DNA of 64,000 nt from Phytoactinopolyspora halotolerans (GTDB lineage Bacteria; Actinomycetota; Actinomycetes; Jiangellales; Jiangellaceae): assembly GCF_010550675.1 (NCBI RefSeq), contig NZ_JAAGOA010000003.1:1-64000 (forward strand). The letters run 5' to 3'. The notes beneath the pieces were generated by a model. That model ran no database searches and was not told the origin of the DNA. It saw only the letters and a program-made list of their open reading frames with translations. Below, in pieces: positions 43,002-51,315 of the stretch (positions are counted from its first letter, which is position 1; every line of letters begins with the position of its first letter). A program made the translations under genes and the position numbers.

Positions 43002-43778
43002 GTGAGCGACCACGAGATTGAGTGCTGGCTGACCGACATGGACGGGGTTCTCGTCCACGAGGAGCAGGCGATCCCCGGTGCTTCGGAATTCCTGCAGCGG
43101 TTGATCGAGCGCGAGCGGCGATTCCTGGTGCTGACGAACAACTCCATCTTCACCCCGCGCGATCTGGCCGCGCGGCTGGCCGCGACCGGGCTGGAGATCC
43201 CGGAGGAGTCGATATGGACGTCGGCTCTGGCCACGGCTCAGTTCCTCGCCGACCAGCAGCCGCGGGGCAGCGCCTACGTCATCGGTGAGGCCGGCCTGAC
43301 GACGGCGTTGCACGAGATCGGATACGTCATGACCGACGCCAAGCCGGACTACGTCGTGCTCGGGGAGACCCGCACGTACTCGTTCGAGGCGATCACGAAG
43401 GCGATCCGGCTGATCAATGGGGGCGCCCGGTTCATCTGCACCAACCCGGACGCCACCGGGCCGTCGCAGGAGGGTCCGCTGCCCGCCACCGGTGCGGTGG
43501 CGGCGCTGATCAGCCGGGCGACCAAGCTGGACCCCTACTACGTCGGCAAGCCGAACCCGATGATGTTCCGCAGCGCGCTGAACCGTATCGAGGCGCATTC
43601 GGAGACGACCGCCATGGTCGGCGACCGGATGGACACCGACATCGTGGCCGGGATGGAAGCCGGCTTGACCACGTGGCTGGTGCTCACCGGCTCCACCCGG
43701 CGGGAGGAGATCGAGCGGTACCCGTACCGGCCCAACCACGTCGTCGATTCCGTCGCCGACCTGATCGACCACGTCTAG
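43002..43778 (+). CDS. HAD-superfamily hydrolase, IIA (NagD-like)
   Basis: A 258-residue phosphatase of HAD subclass IIA. Motif I is [14 protein letters not shown] (nucleophile Asp in DMDG), motif II is FLVLTNNS, motif III Lys is in [10 protein letters not shown], and motif IV is [17 protein letters not shown]. It removes phosphate from a small metabolite such as a nucleotide or sugar phosphate. It runs opposite to the lipoprotein genes that flank it. Its stop codon is 2 bases before the palindromic repeat at 43781-43868. Confidence 0.9.
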   Translation: MSDHEIECWLTDMDGVLVHEEQAIPGASEFLQRLIERERRFLVLTNNSIFTPRDLAARLAATGLEIPEESIWTSALATAQFLADQQPRGSAYVIGEAGLTTALHEIGYVMTDAKPDYVVLGETRTYSFEAITKAIRLINGGARFICTNPDATGPSQEGPLPATGAVAALISRATKLDPYYVGKPNPMMFRSALNRIEAHSETTAMVGDRMDTDIVAGMEAGLTTWLVLTGSTRREEIERYPYRPNHVVDSVADLIDHV

Positions 43779-43780
43779 CC

Positions 43781-43868
43781 AAATGATCATGTGAAGTAGG
43801 TTTTCTCCAGCACTACCATGCCTGTAGACCTGTTACGGCACGAGAAAACCCACTTCACATGATCATTT
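43781..43868. repeat. ATGATCAT palindrome, full-length copy
   Basis: The arms at 43781-43807 and 43842-43868 pair at 26 of 27 positions (outer AAATGATCATGTGAAGT). The inner sequence matches the copy at 33723-33788. It exactly fills the space between two convergent genes (HAD and lipoprotein paralog 3) and probably acts as a bidirectional terminator. Confidence 0.9.
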
Positions 43869-43884
43869 AGGTCCCGCCCGGGGT

Positions 43885-44370
43885 TTAGTTGTCGGTGGGT
43901 GGGGTCTGAGTGTCGTCCTCGGGGGCGACGTCGTCGCCGGACTCGGTTCCGCCGGAGAAGTCGATGCCGCATTCGTCCTGCACGTTGGTGGAGATCTCGT
44001 TGAAGGCGCTTTCGCTGGTCTCCATCAGCTCGGCGAACTCCCCGTCGCCTTCGAGCTCCTGCAGCGTCTCCGGATCGCTCCAGTCGATCTCCGCGTACTG
44101 TTCCATCGCATCCGCGACGTTCGTCCACTGATCCTGGACCTCGCTCGGTGCGGCGTCCCCGATCTCGCGGTAACGGTCGGCGAGATCTTGCAGGACATCG
44201 GGATCGGCGGCCGACTCGGCGGAGGCGTCTTCGTACTCTTCCTGGGCATCCTCGATCAGGCCGCAGTAGTCGCCACCATCGGCACTGTCGCTGTCGTCTC
44301 CGCAGGCGACGAGCGGAAGTGCGAGAAGGACGGAGCTGGTCAGCGCGGCACGGCGGATCGGTGGAGTCAT
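43885..44370 (-). CDS. Small secreted lipoprotein, paralog 3 of 3
   Basis: A 161-residue relative of paralogs 1 and 2: lipobox LALPLVACGDDSD, GGDYCGLIEDAQEEY, YREIGDAAPSEVQDQWTNVADAMEQYAEIDW and a late QDECGIDF. It differs by a longer acidic Pro/Thr-rich C-terminal tail (after about residue 140). AAGGAAA precedes ATG 44370; GTG 44385 is possible. The HAD gene separates it from paralogs 1 and 2. Confidence 0.8.
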   Translation of the reverse strand: MTPPIRRAALTSSVLLALPLVACGDDSDSADGGDYCGLIEDAQEEYEDASAESAADPDVLQDLADRYREIGDAAPSEVQDQWTNVADAMEQYAEIDWSDPETLQELEGDGEFAELMETSESAFNEISTNVQDECGIDFSGGTESGDDVAPEDDTQTPPTDN

Positions 44371-44575
44371 GGCTTTCCTTGTCACATCGTCAGCAGTAAC
44401 AGTTTCACCCGCACGTTACCTGAAGTCAGATCTCTAGTTCGGGCCGGTTCGCGGTGATCGACGACGCGGGCCGACGACGGTGCTGACCGCACGGCGACGA
44501 CACCGACCACACGACGACGACGCGGCTGACGGTCGGCGGCGGGGTGGCGGCGGGGAGGGATCCCGGGGGACTTGA

Positions 44576-45112
44576 TCAGTCAGGATTGCAGGAGGCCAGC
44601 ACGGTGCCGAGGTATCCGACGTCGGGACGGTAGAGCTCGAGATTCCAACTCGGCTTGTCCGGTTCGGCGATCCGGGCGAACTCGACATGACAGCGGAACT
44701 GATCTCGCATGTGCGGGTAGTCGGCGCCCGGTTCCATCCGGACGACCTCGTCCCAGGCTTCCGGCCACTGCGCGGCCGGTGCTTCGTAGCGGCCGTGGTC
44801 GGTCGGGTAGACAGCCAGCCGCTCTCCGGCCGGGTCCGGGATCCAGCTCACCCGTTCGATGTAGGTGCCGGCCGCGGCATCGGCGGTCTGGCCGGACTCG
44901 ATGTCACTCGATTCGATGTCATCGGAATCGATCGAGCCGGCGAGGCGAGCCTCCGCGGAGACGACGCGAGCGCCGATGCGGTGCACAGGGCTGGTGTCCG
45001 GCCGCGCAGCCGGCCCCTGGTTCGCATCCGCGACGCCGGCGTGGAGACCGGAGAGCATCAGCGTCAGCAGGCATACACCACCCGCAATGGTGCGTCGCGG
45101 CGTGCGCTGCAT
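44576..45112 (-). CDS. Secreted DUF2599 protein
   Basis: A 178-residue exported protein. There is an N-terminal signal peptide (RRTIAGGVCLLTLMLSGLHAG), then a Ser/Asp-rich linker. The C-terminal DUF2599 domain (about residues 90-178) has SWIPDPAGERLAVYPT, EAWDEVVRMEPGADYPHMRDQ and a terminal Cys pair FRCHVEFA ... LASCNPD. The family is common in mycobacteria and relatives and of unknown function. GGGAGG precedes ATG 45112. It is divergent from no gene: mutY lies upstream on the same strand with 64 bases between. Confidence 0.82.
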   Translation of the reverse strand: MQRTPRRTIAGGVCLLTLMLSGLHAGVADANQGPAARPDTSPVHRIGARVVSAEARLAGSIDSDDIESSDIESGQTADAAAGTYIERVSWIPDPAGERLAVYPTDHGRYEAPAAQWPEAWDEVVRMEPGADYPHMRDQFRCHVEFARIAEPDKPSWNLELYRPDVGYLGTVLASCNPD

Positions 45113-45176
45113 GCGTGCCTCCCTCACCACGAGTGTGTCGCCGGTACGTCTAATCACAGCATGCCGTAGCGCCGGT

Positions 45177-46061
45177 TCACGCCGGACCACTGGGCAGCCG
45201 GTAGTAGCCCTGCGCCAGCGGCTCGACGAGCCCGTCGGCGACGAGTCCGTCCAAGGCGCGTTCGCGTTGCACGCCGTCGGCCCACACGGCGTCCAGCCGC
45301 TCCTTTCCGACCGGTCCGTCGGCGTCGCGCAGGACAGCCATCAACCGACCGCGCACCTGCCGGTCGGTGCCGGCCCAGGCCTGGCCGCGTCGCGGTGGCC
45401 CATCGTGCTCCGGAGAACCGGCCAGCCGCCATGCACATGTCTCGGTGAGCGGGCAGTCCCGGCAGCGCGGCGCGCGGGCTGTGCACACCAGGGCGCCCAG
45501 TTCCATGATGGCCACCGACCAGGTCGGCGCGTCGTCGTATGGCAACAGCTCCTCGGCGAGCCGACGCTCGGCGGCGGTGGTGGCGTTCGGTGGGTATCGC
45601 CGCCCGCTGACGGCGCGAGCCAGGACGCGACGGACGTTGGTGTCCAGCACCGGATGCCGGTGGCCGAACGCGAACGACGCCACCGCCGCCGCGGTGTAAT
45701 CGCCGATGCCCGGCAGCTCGATCAGCTCCTCGTACGACGACGGGACCCGCCCGTCGTGCTCGTCGACGATGGCCCGAGCAGCACCGTGCAGGCGCAAGGC
45801 ACGACGTGGATAGCCGAGCCGGCCCCAGGCACGGATCGCCTCGCCCGGCTCCTCCTTCGCCAGATCGGCCGGTTCCGGCCAGCGGCGCACCCACGCGTGC
45901 CAGACCGGCTCGACCCGGGCTACCGGGGTCTGCTGCAGCATGATCTCGCTGACGAGCACGCCCCACGGCGTCCGATCCTCGGCACGCCACGGCAGGTCGC
46001 GGGCGTGCGTCGTATACCAGGGAATCAGGGCATCAAGCATGGTTCGTCGATGATGGCACAT
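45177..46061 (-). CDS. mutY: A/G-specific adenine glycosylase
   Basis: A 294-residue base-excision enzyme removing A opposite 8-oxo-G. The helix-hairpin-helix region is LIELPGIGDYTAAAVASFAFG with the catalytic Asp in HPVLDTNVRRVLAR. The [4Fe-4S] ligands are in VCTARAPRCRDCPLTETCAW. The C-terminal part after about residue 225 is short, so the 8-oxo-G recognition domain is absent or reduced, as in many actinobacterial MutY. Start ATG 46061 or 46040; no clear ribosome-binding site decides between them. It is divergent from the Gfo/Idh-like gene. Confidence 0.92.
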   Translation of the reverse strand: MCHHRRTMLDALIPWYTTHARDLPWRAEDRTPWGVLVSEIMLQQTPVARVEPVWHAWVRRWPEPADLAKEEPGEAIRAWGRLGYPRRALRLHGAARAIVDEHDGRVPSSYEELIELPGIGDYTAAAVASFAFGHRHPVLDTNVRRVLARAVSGRRYPPNATTAAERRLAEELLPYDDAPTWSVAIMELGALVCTARAPRCRDCPLTETCAWRLAGSPEHDGPPRRGQAWAGTDRQVRGRLMAVLRDADGPVGKERLDAVWADGVQRERALDGLVADGLVEPLAQGYYRLPSGPA

Positions 46062-46090
46062 GGTCCGGCGGCGTCGGAGGAGCGCACAGC

Positions 46091-46096
46091 TAGGGT
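46091..46096 (+). promoter_or_regulatory. -10 box for leaderless Gfo/Idh-like gene
   Basis: TAGGGT, 6 bases before ATG 46103, in the 41-base gap between divergent genes. Confidence 0.5.
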
Positions 46097-46102
46097 TATC
46101 GG

Positions 46103-47125
46103 ATGGGCGAACGGGAGTTGCGGATCGGGATCGTCGGCGCCGGTGGCATTGTCCGGGAGCGTCACGTGCCGGGGTTCGGTGCGTTATCCGGTGTGCGGCT
46201 GGACGCGCTGGTCAACCGTACTCCGGAGTCGAGCCGACGGGCGGCCGCCGAGTTCGGTGTGCCGCGCGTCCACGCGAACTGGCGTGACCTGGTGACCGAT
46301 CCCGACCTTGACGCCGTCCTCGTCGGAACCTGGCCGTATCTGCACGCGCCGGTCACGCTTGCGGCGCTCGACGCGGGCAAGCACGTGCTCCTTCAGGCTC
46401 GCCTGGCGATGGACGCGGAGGAGGGCAGGGCCATCCGGGCGGCTGCTCTCGCTCATCCCGAGCTGGTCACCATGGTGGTGCCGGCGCCCTTCACGCTCTG
46501 GGCCGACGCGGCCATCCAGGAGCTCCTCGCTGACGGCGCGATCGGCGAGCTGCGCCTGGTACGTGCGTTCTGGGGCGGTGGCGACGGGGCGATGCGCACC
46601 TACCCGGGCTGGCGCCGGCAGCGCCGCTACAGCGGGAACAACGTGATGGAACTCGGGATCGTCTACGAAATGCTGGCGCGCTGGGTCGGCCATGCAGCCT
46701 GGGTGCAGGCGAGTGAGCAGACCTTCTCCGCGCGCAGCGAGCTCGGACCGGCGGACGTGCCCGATCTGGTGTCGGTGCACGCAGGCCTGCCGGGCGGAGC
46801 GCTGCTCAGCCTGGACATGAGTCCGCATGCGCGGTTCGCGGGGTCCAACGCCGTGCATCTGTTCGGCAGCGACGGCACGCTGGTGGTAGACATCGGCGGG
46901 CAGCGTCTCGTGCTGCGCCGGGAGGGTGACACGGGCCCGGTGGAGGAAGACGTCACCCCGGAACCGGATCGGCGTGGCGGCTGGCGCGTCGAAGAGGAAT
47001 TCCTCGGAGCGGTCCGCGGGACCGAGCAGGTACGGCTCACCGATGTCGACACGGCGGTGCGCTACATGGAGTTCACCGATGCGGCGCGCAGATCGGCCGC
47101 CGAGGGGAGACGAGTCACAGTATGA
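46103..47125 (+). CDS. Gfo/Idh/MocA-family protein with altered active site
   Basis: A 340-residue Rossmann dehydrogenase-like protein (LRIGIVGAGGIVRERHVPGF). In normal relatives the EKP motif supplies the catalytic Lys; here the same position reads VLLQARLAMDAEEG, and the usual D/E-x-G-x-H catalytic His segment reads NNVMELGIVYEMLARWVG. So both standard catalytic residues are missing. A sub-branch with a QAR motif exists in other genomes and may not be an oxidoreductase. The stop overlaps the start of the PLP enzyme gene (ATGA). Sugar or sugar-acid metabolism is suspected from the neighbouring sulfatase-transport operon. Confidence 0.82.
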   Translation: MGERELRIGIVGAGGIVRERHVPGFGALSGVRLDALVNRTPESSRRAAAEFGVPRVHANWRDLVTDPDLDAVLVGTWPYLHAPVTLAALDAGKHVLLQARLAMDAEEGRAIRAAALAHPELVTMVVPAPFTLWADAAIQELLADGAIGELRLVRAFWGGGDGAMRTYPGWRRQRRYSGNNVMELGIVYEMLARWVGHAAWVQASEQTFSARSELGPADVPDLVSVHAGLPGGALLSLDMSPHARFAGSNAVHLFGSDGTLVVDIGGQRLVLRREGDTGPVEEDVTPEPDRRGGWRVEEEFLGAVRGTEQVRLTDVDTAVRYMEFTDAARRSAAEGRRVTV

Positions 47126-48588
47126 CGATGAACGGTGACGACGAGTGGCTGATCGACTGGCGGTGCAAGAGCTTCCCGCCGTTGGCGGAGGGCACGCCCG
47201 CGTCGCAGATCGGCGAGGCGAAGTGGGATCTCTTGACCGACTTCACCACTCCGGTGGCGGCCCTCCAGGAGAGCGCGCTGGCGCACAATCTTGACCGCAT
47301 GCGGAGCTACTGCGCGGAGCATGGCGTCCGGATCGCTCCGCATGGCAAGACCACGATGTCGCCGGAATTGATCCGCCGCCAGCTGGAGCATGGTGCGTGG
47401 GCGATGACGGCGGCGACGGCATGGCAGGCGCGCGCGATGCTGACCTTCGGTGTGCCGCGGGTGATCATCGCCAATGAATGCATCGATCCCGTGGGTCTGC
47501 AATGGATCGTGCACTACATGTGGGTCAACCGCGACGCCGAGGTCTACGTCTTTGTGGACTCGATCGATGCCGTTGAGGCGATGCGGACGGCGATCCAGGA
47601 GAGCGTTGCGCGAGCGCGACGGCCGCGCAACCTGTCGTCCGCAACACCGTCGGAGCTGGCGACGAGCGCTACGGACGGTGCGCGTTCCATGCTGGACCGG
47701 ATCTCAGCACCGTCGGGCGATCCTGCGTCCGGAGGTTTTCCCGGCTTCCCGGGTTTTCCGCCGGTGGCGCGGCCGATTCCGGTGCTGGTGGAGGTCGGCG
47801 TCGTCGGCGGACGGGCTGGGGTGCGGGATGTCAGCACGGCTGTCGCCGTGGGGAGGGCCGTCGCACACGCGCCGGAGCTGGAGCTGGCGGGCGTCGGATG
47901 CTTCGAGGGCGTCCTCGGTGGCCGCCGGGTTCCCGAGGTGGTCGAGCCGGTCCGTGAGTTTCTCCGGACGACGCGACGCGTCGGCGAAGAGCTGATGGAC
48001 GCCGACGCGTTCCGGGCGGAGCGGCCGGTCATCCTGACCGCGGGCGGCAGCGCGTTCTTCGACCAGGTGGTGGACGTCTTCACCGCTGATCGCGAGCAGT
48101 ACCGGCGGCCGGTGGAGGTGGTGATCCGTTCCGGCTGTTATGTCACGCACGATCACTCGACGTATCGCGAGGCGTCACCCTTCCGGTCCGCCGGCGAGAG
48201 CGATTTCGTCCCGGCGATGCAGGTGTGGTCCCGGGTGTTGTCGACGCCCGAACCCGGACTGGCGATCATCGACGCCGGTAAGCGAGACATCTCCACGGAC
48301 GCGCGGATGCCGCTGGTGCTCGGGCGGTGGCGAGACGGGGTGTACCAGCCCTTCGGTGACGGCACCGGCGACGACGACGCGGGTGGCGCGGCGTCGGTGA
48401 TCGTCGACCGTTTCAACGATCAGCACGGCTACGTGCAGATGACCGGGGCGGGCACGCCTCCGCTGCGCGTGGGCGATCTGGTGGCTCTGGGCATCTCTCA
48501 CCCCTGCACCACCTTCGACAAGTGGCGCGTCATACCGGTTGTGGATGACGAACGACACGTGGTCGGTGCGGTGCGAACCTTCTTCTGA
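47122..48588 (+). CDS. Fold-type III PLP enzyme, D-serine dehydratase/D-threonine aldolase-like
   Basis: A 488-residue protein. The N-terminal alanine-racemase-like barrel has the PLP Lys76 in IAPHGKTTMSPELI. The C-terminal DSD1-like domain has ending YVTHDHSTY and VALGISHPCTTFDKW, where the His and Cys fit the metal site of D-serine dehydratase-like enzymes. An insert of about 65 residues (about 168-228), ending in a short FPGFPGFPP repeat, interrupts the barrel region. Probably deaminates or splits a D-amino acid or hydroxy-amino acid. Start overlaps the previous stop. Confidence 0.83.
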   Translation: MTMNGDDEWLIDWRCKSFPPLAEGTPASQIGEAKWDLLTDFTTPVAALQESALAHNLDRMRSYCAEHGVRIAPHGKTTMSPELIRRQLEHGAWAMTAATAWQARAMLTFGVPRVIIANECIDPVGLQWIVHYMWVNRDAEVYVFVDSIDAVEAMRTAIQESVARARRPRNLSSATPSELATSATDGARSMLDRISAPSGDPASGGFPGFPGFPPVARPIPVLVEVGVVGGRAGVRDVSTAVAVGRAVAHAPELELAGVGCFEGVLGGRRVPEVVEPVREFLRTTRRVGEELMDADAFRAERPVILTAGGSAFFDQVVDVFTADREQYRRPVEVVIRSGCYVTHDHSTYREASPFRSAGESDFVPAMQVWSRVLSTPEPGLAIIDAGKRDISTDARMPLVLGRWRDGVYQPFGDGTGDDDAGGAASVIVDRFNDQHGYVQMTGAGTPPLRVGDLVALGISHPCTTFDKWRVIPVVDDERHVVGAVRTFF

Positions 48589-48676
48589 CGGGCCGCTCCG
48601 TGCTGGTCGCGCCGTCTCGGACGTGCGCTGCCGGGCCGCATCGCGTAATCTGCTGGTGAGGCATCGCGGCAGAGGG

Positions 48677-48690
48677 ATTGGATCGGTCTA
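48677..48690. promoter_or_regulatory. LacI-type operator-like site at the lacI start
   Basis: ATTGGATCGGTCTA shares 9 of the 10 bases of GATCGATCTA with the perfect palindrome at 49929-49944. It abuts the GTG start of the lacI-family gene, suggesting autoregulation. Confidence 0.5.
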
Positions 48691-49737
48691 GTGGCGGGTT
48701 CCGGTGGGCGGTCGCGTCGAGTGACGCTCGCCGACGTCGCCGCGCATGCCGGGGTGTCGAGGGCGACGGCCTCACTTGTCCTGCGAGAGAGCCCGCTGGT
48801 GGCCGAGCAGACCAGGCAACGGGTTCTGGCCTCGGTCGAGGCGCTCGGTTACGTGTACAACCGGGGTGCGGCCAGCCTGCGTATGCGCAGGACCAACACG
48901 ATCGGCCTGGTCATCTCGGGGCTGGCGAACCCGTTCTTCGCCGACCTGACCGAAGGCGTGGAGGAGGAACTGCGCCCGGCCGGCTACGTCGTCCTGCTGG
49001 CGAACACGTTCGACGATCCGGCGCACCAGGACATGCTGATCCGCTCGATGATGGAGCACCAGATCGACGGGCTGCTGATCGTCGCGGCGGTGGACAGCGA
49101 CGCCGGATTCGTGACCCCGCTGCGGAACAATGGCGTTCCTCACGTGATGACGACCCGGCGCATCCGGGGTGTGCACGCCAGCTACGTCGGCCCCGATGAC
49201 GATGCGGGTGCTCGGCTGGCCACGCAGCATCTGCTCGACCACGGTGCCCGGGAACTGGCCTATTTCGGGGGCCCGGAACACGGCGTGGCGCGGATCGATC
49301 GCGTCGCGGCGATGGCGGCGCTGCTGGCGGAGAACGGGCTCGAGCCGGAGCCGAGCTGGACCGTACCATCCAGGGTCAGCAGCTCGGAGGGGTACGCGAT
49401 GGCGCGGAAGCTGCTTGAGCACGGCCCGCCCCCGGAGGCCGTCATCTGTCACAGCGATGCCATCGCGTTCGGGCTCATGCGGGCGCTGCGCGACGTCGGC
49501 GTGGAGATCGGTACCGGCTGCCGCGTGATCGGCTACGACGACGTCGAGCACGCTCAGGCCTGGTCACCGTCGCTGACTTCGGTGTCTGTGGCCGCGCGGA
49601 CTATGGGCCGGCGGGCTGCACGGATGCTGATGGAGCGGATCGAGGCGCCCGGCAGTTCACCCGAAGAGTCCCTGGTGTTGCGCCCATCGCTCGTCGTCCG
49701 CGAGTCGTGTGGGTGCCGGCCGTCGTCTGCTCATTGA
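48691..49737 (+). CDS. LacI-family transcriptional regulator
   Basis: A 348-residue repressor. The N-terminal LacI helix-turn-helix is VTLADVAAHAGVSRATASL with the hinge region GYVYNRGAASLRMRRTNTIGL. The periplasmic-binding-like sugar-sensing domain spans about 65-340. ICHSDAIAFGLMRALRD and IGYDDVEHAQAWSPSLTSV are typical late motifs. It lies directly upstream of the sugar-binding/permease/sulfatase operon, which carries a 16-bp palindrome at its ribosome-binding site; a related half-conserved site is at its own start. The inducer is expected to be a product of the imported carbohydrate. Confidence 0.93.
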   Translation: MAGSGGRSRRVTLADVAAHAGVSRATASLVLRESPLVAEQTRQRVLASVEALGYVYNRGAASLRMRRTNTIGLVISGLANPFFADLTEGVEEELRPAGYVVLLANTFDDPAHQDMLIRSMMEHQIDGLLIVAAVDSDAGFVTPLRNNGVPHVMTTRRIRGVHASYVGPDDDAGARLATQHLLDHGARELAYFGGPEHGVARIDRVAAMAALLAENGLEPEPSWTVPSRVSSSEGYAMARKLLEHGPPPEAVICHSDAIAFGLMRALRDVGVEIGTGCRVIGYDDVEHAQAWSPSLTSVSVAARTMGRRAARMLMERIEAPGSSPEESLVLRPSLVVRESCGCRPSSAH

Positions 49738-49928
49738 TGCGGCTCCCGCAGGGCCGCTGCCGGGGTTGAGAGCACCGGCCGATCGTGCCGGGGTGACGGC
49801 CTGCATCCCGTAAACATGCGATCCCGTCGCGCACCGGATTGCGGGGCTGGGGGTTTGCGCCCGGCCGTGTGTCGATCACGGTGCCGTCCTTGACAGTCCT
49901 GCTTCGGTGTGGTGCAGTATGCGGACGA

Positions 49929-49944
49929 TTTAGATCGATCTAAA
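49929..49944. promoter_or_regulatory. Perfect 16-bp operator palindrome of the sulfatase operon
   Basis: TTTAGATCGATCTAAA is fully self-complementary and ends where AGGAGG begins (AAAGGAGG at 49942-49949), 9 bases before ATG 49954. Repressor bound here would block transcription and cover the leader. Most likely target of the LacI protein. Confidence 0.75.
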
Positions 49945-49953
49945 GGAGGCACG

Positions 49954-51315
49954 ATGACTTCCGCACGATCGACGATGGGCCGCCGAGGGTTTCTCCGTGC
50001 GATGGCCGGCGCTGGCCTGTCCGTCCCCGCGCTCGGCGTCCTGTCCGCCTGCGGGGACGGTGGAGGCGGTGGCGGCAGCCTCGGGAGCGGCGGCTCCGGC
50101 GGTGGCGACGGCGAGGTGAGCGAGCTGATCGTGCCGACGGCTGAGACGCCATGGCTGCCGAGTTACCGCGACATCGTCGCCGACTACGAGCAGGAGACCG
50201 GCGTGAAGGTCACGCTGAAGACGTTCCCGATGGACGGACTCCTCACCCAGCAGGCGAACGCCATCCAGCAGCAGTCCGACGCGTTCGACGTCTTCCAGAT
50301 CAACGAGCGCTGGAGCGGGCAGTTCTACTCCAACGGCTGGGTGCAATCGCTGGCCGAGATCGATCCGGACTTCTCGTGGGAATCCAACCTCATGAGATTC
50401 GACGGCGTCGGGCAATGGGATGCGCAGCGGGCGATGACGTCGCCTGACGGCGAACCGATGGCACTGCCGATCAACGGCAACATCCTGCTCTTCGTCTACC
50501 GCAAAGACCTCTACGACGAGCTCGGACTGGAACTCCCGCAGACCTGGGACGAGTTGGTGGCCAACGGTGAGCAGGCGAAGGACGCCGGGGCAGTGGAGCA
50601 TGGCTACGTGCTGCGTGGGAAGACGCCGACCTTCGACTTCGAGTCGGTTCTCTATTCCTACGGTGGCTCCTGGTTCGCCGACGCGGAGGGCTGGACGCCG
50701 GCGATCACGTCGCCGGAGGCAGAGGAGGCTCTGGCCATGTTCGTCCGGATGGCCGAGCTCGGTCCCGCGGAACCGCAGACCGTGGCCCAGGCCGAGGCCG
50801 TGTCGGTCATGCAGTCCGGAGAGGCCTTGCAGGCGTGCCTGGTGGTGGCCGCGGCCGCGCCCCTGGAGGATGAGAACGCCTCCCTGACGGCCGGGAAGCT
50901 GGGCTATGCGGTCGTTCCAGGCGGGCCGGTCGACCAGACGCCGGTCTCCGGCACTTGGACCTTGGGCGTGCCGGCCGGGATCCCCGAGGAGCGGGCGCGG
51001 GCCGCGTACAACTTCATCACGTGGCTGACCGGCCAGGAAGCGATGCAGGCGTGGGCCGGATACGGCGGCGTGCCTACGCGCACCGACGTCTTGACCGAGG
51101 AGACGACCGAGCAGCGCCCCGAACTGGCCGCGATGATCGAGTCCGATCCGTTGATCCGTGCGCCGATCCGGTTCCCGTTCCAGGGGCAGATGCTGCAGTC
51201 GACGGAGCGGTACTTGGGCGAGGCTGTGGCGAAGTCGAAGACCGTACCGGAGACGCTCGCCGCCATCGAACAAGATCTGCGCAGAATCGTCGACGAGGAA
51301 GGACCCGACTCGTGA
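49954..51315 (+). CDS. ABC sugar-binding lipoprotein (CUT1)
   Basis: A 453-residue extracellular solute-binding protein of the SBP_bac_1 type. A twin-arginine start (MGRRGFLRAMAG) and a lipobox (LGVLSACGDG) show Tat export and lipid anchoring. A Gly-rich linker follows. The mature part (VSELIVPTAETPWLPSYRDIV, and later WLTGQEAMQAWAGYGGVPTR) is that of oligosaccharide-binding proteins. First gene of the operon with two permeases and two sulfatases, so the ligand is probably a sulfated oligosaccharide (inference). AGGAGG precedes ATG 49954. Confidence 0.92.
   Translation: MTSARSTMGRRGFLRAMAGAGLSVPALGVLSACGDGGGGGGSLGSGGSGGGDGEVSELIVPTAETPWLPSYRDIVADYEQETGVKVTLKTFPMDGLLTQQANAIQQQSDAFDVFQINERWSGQFYSNGWVQSLAEIDPDFSWESNLMRFDGVGQWDAQRAMTSPDGEPMALPINGNILLFVYRKDLYDELGLELPQTWDELVANGEQAKDAGAVEHGYVLRGKTPTFDFESVLYSYGGSWFADAEGWTPAITSPEAEEALAMFVRMAELGPAEPQTVAQAEAVSVMQSGEALQACLVVAAAAPLEDENASLTAGKLGYAVVPGGPVDQTPVSGTWTLGVPAGIPEERARAAYNFITWLTGQEAMQAWAGYGGVPTRTDVLTEETTEQRPELAAMIESDPLIRAPIRFPFQGQMLQSTERYLGEAVAKSKTVPETLAAIEQDLRRIVDEEGPDS

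Noticed and set aside
43002-44370. HAD gene as part of a toxin-antitoxin or lipoprotein operon
   Set aside because: It runs on the opposite strand to the lipoproteins and has its own leaderless promoter.
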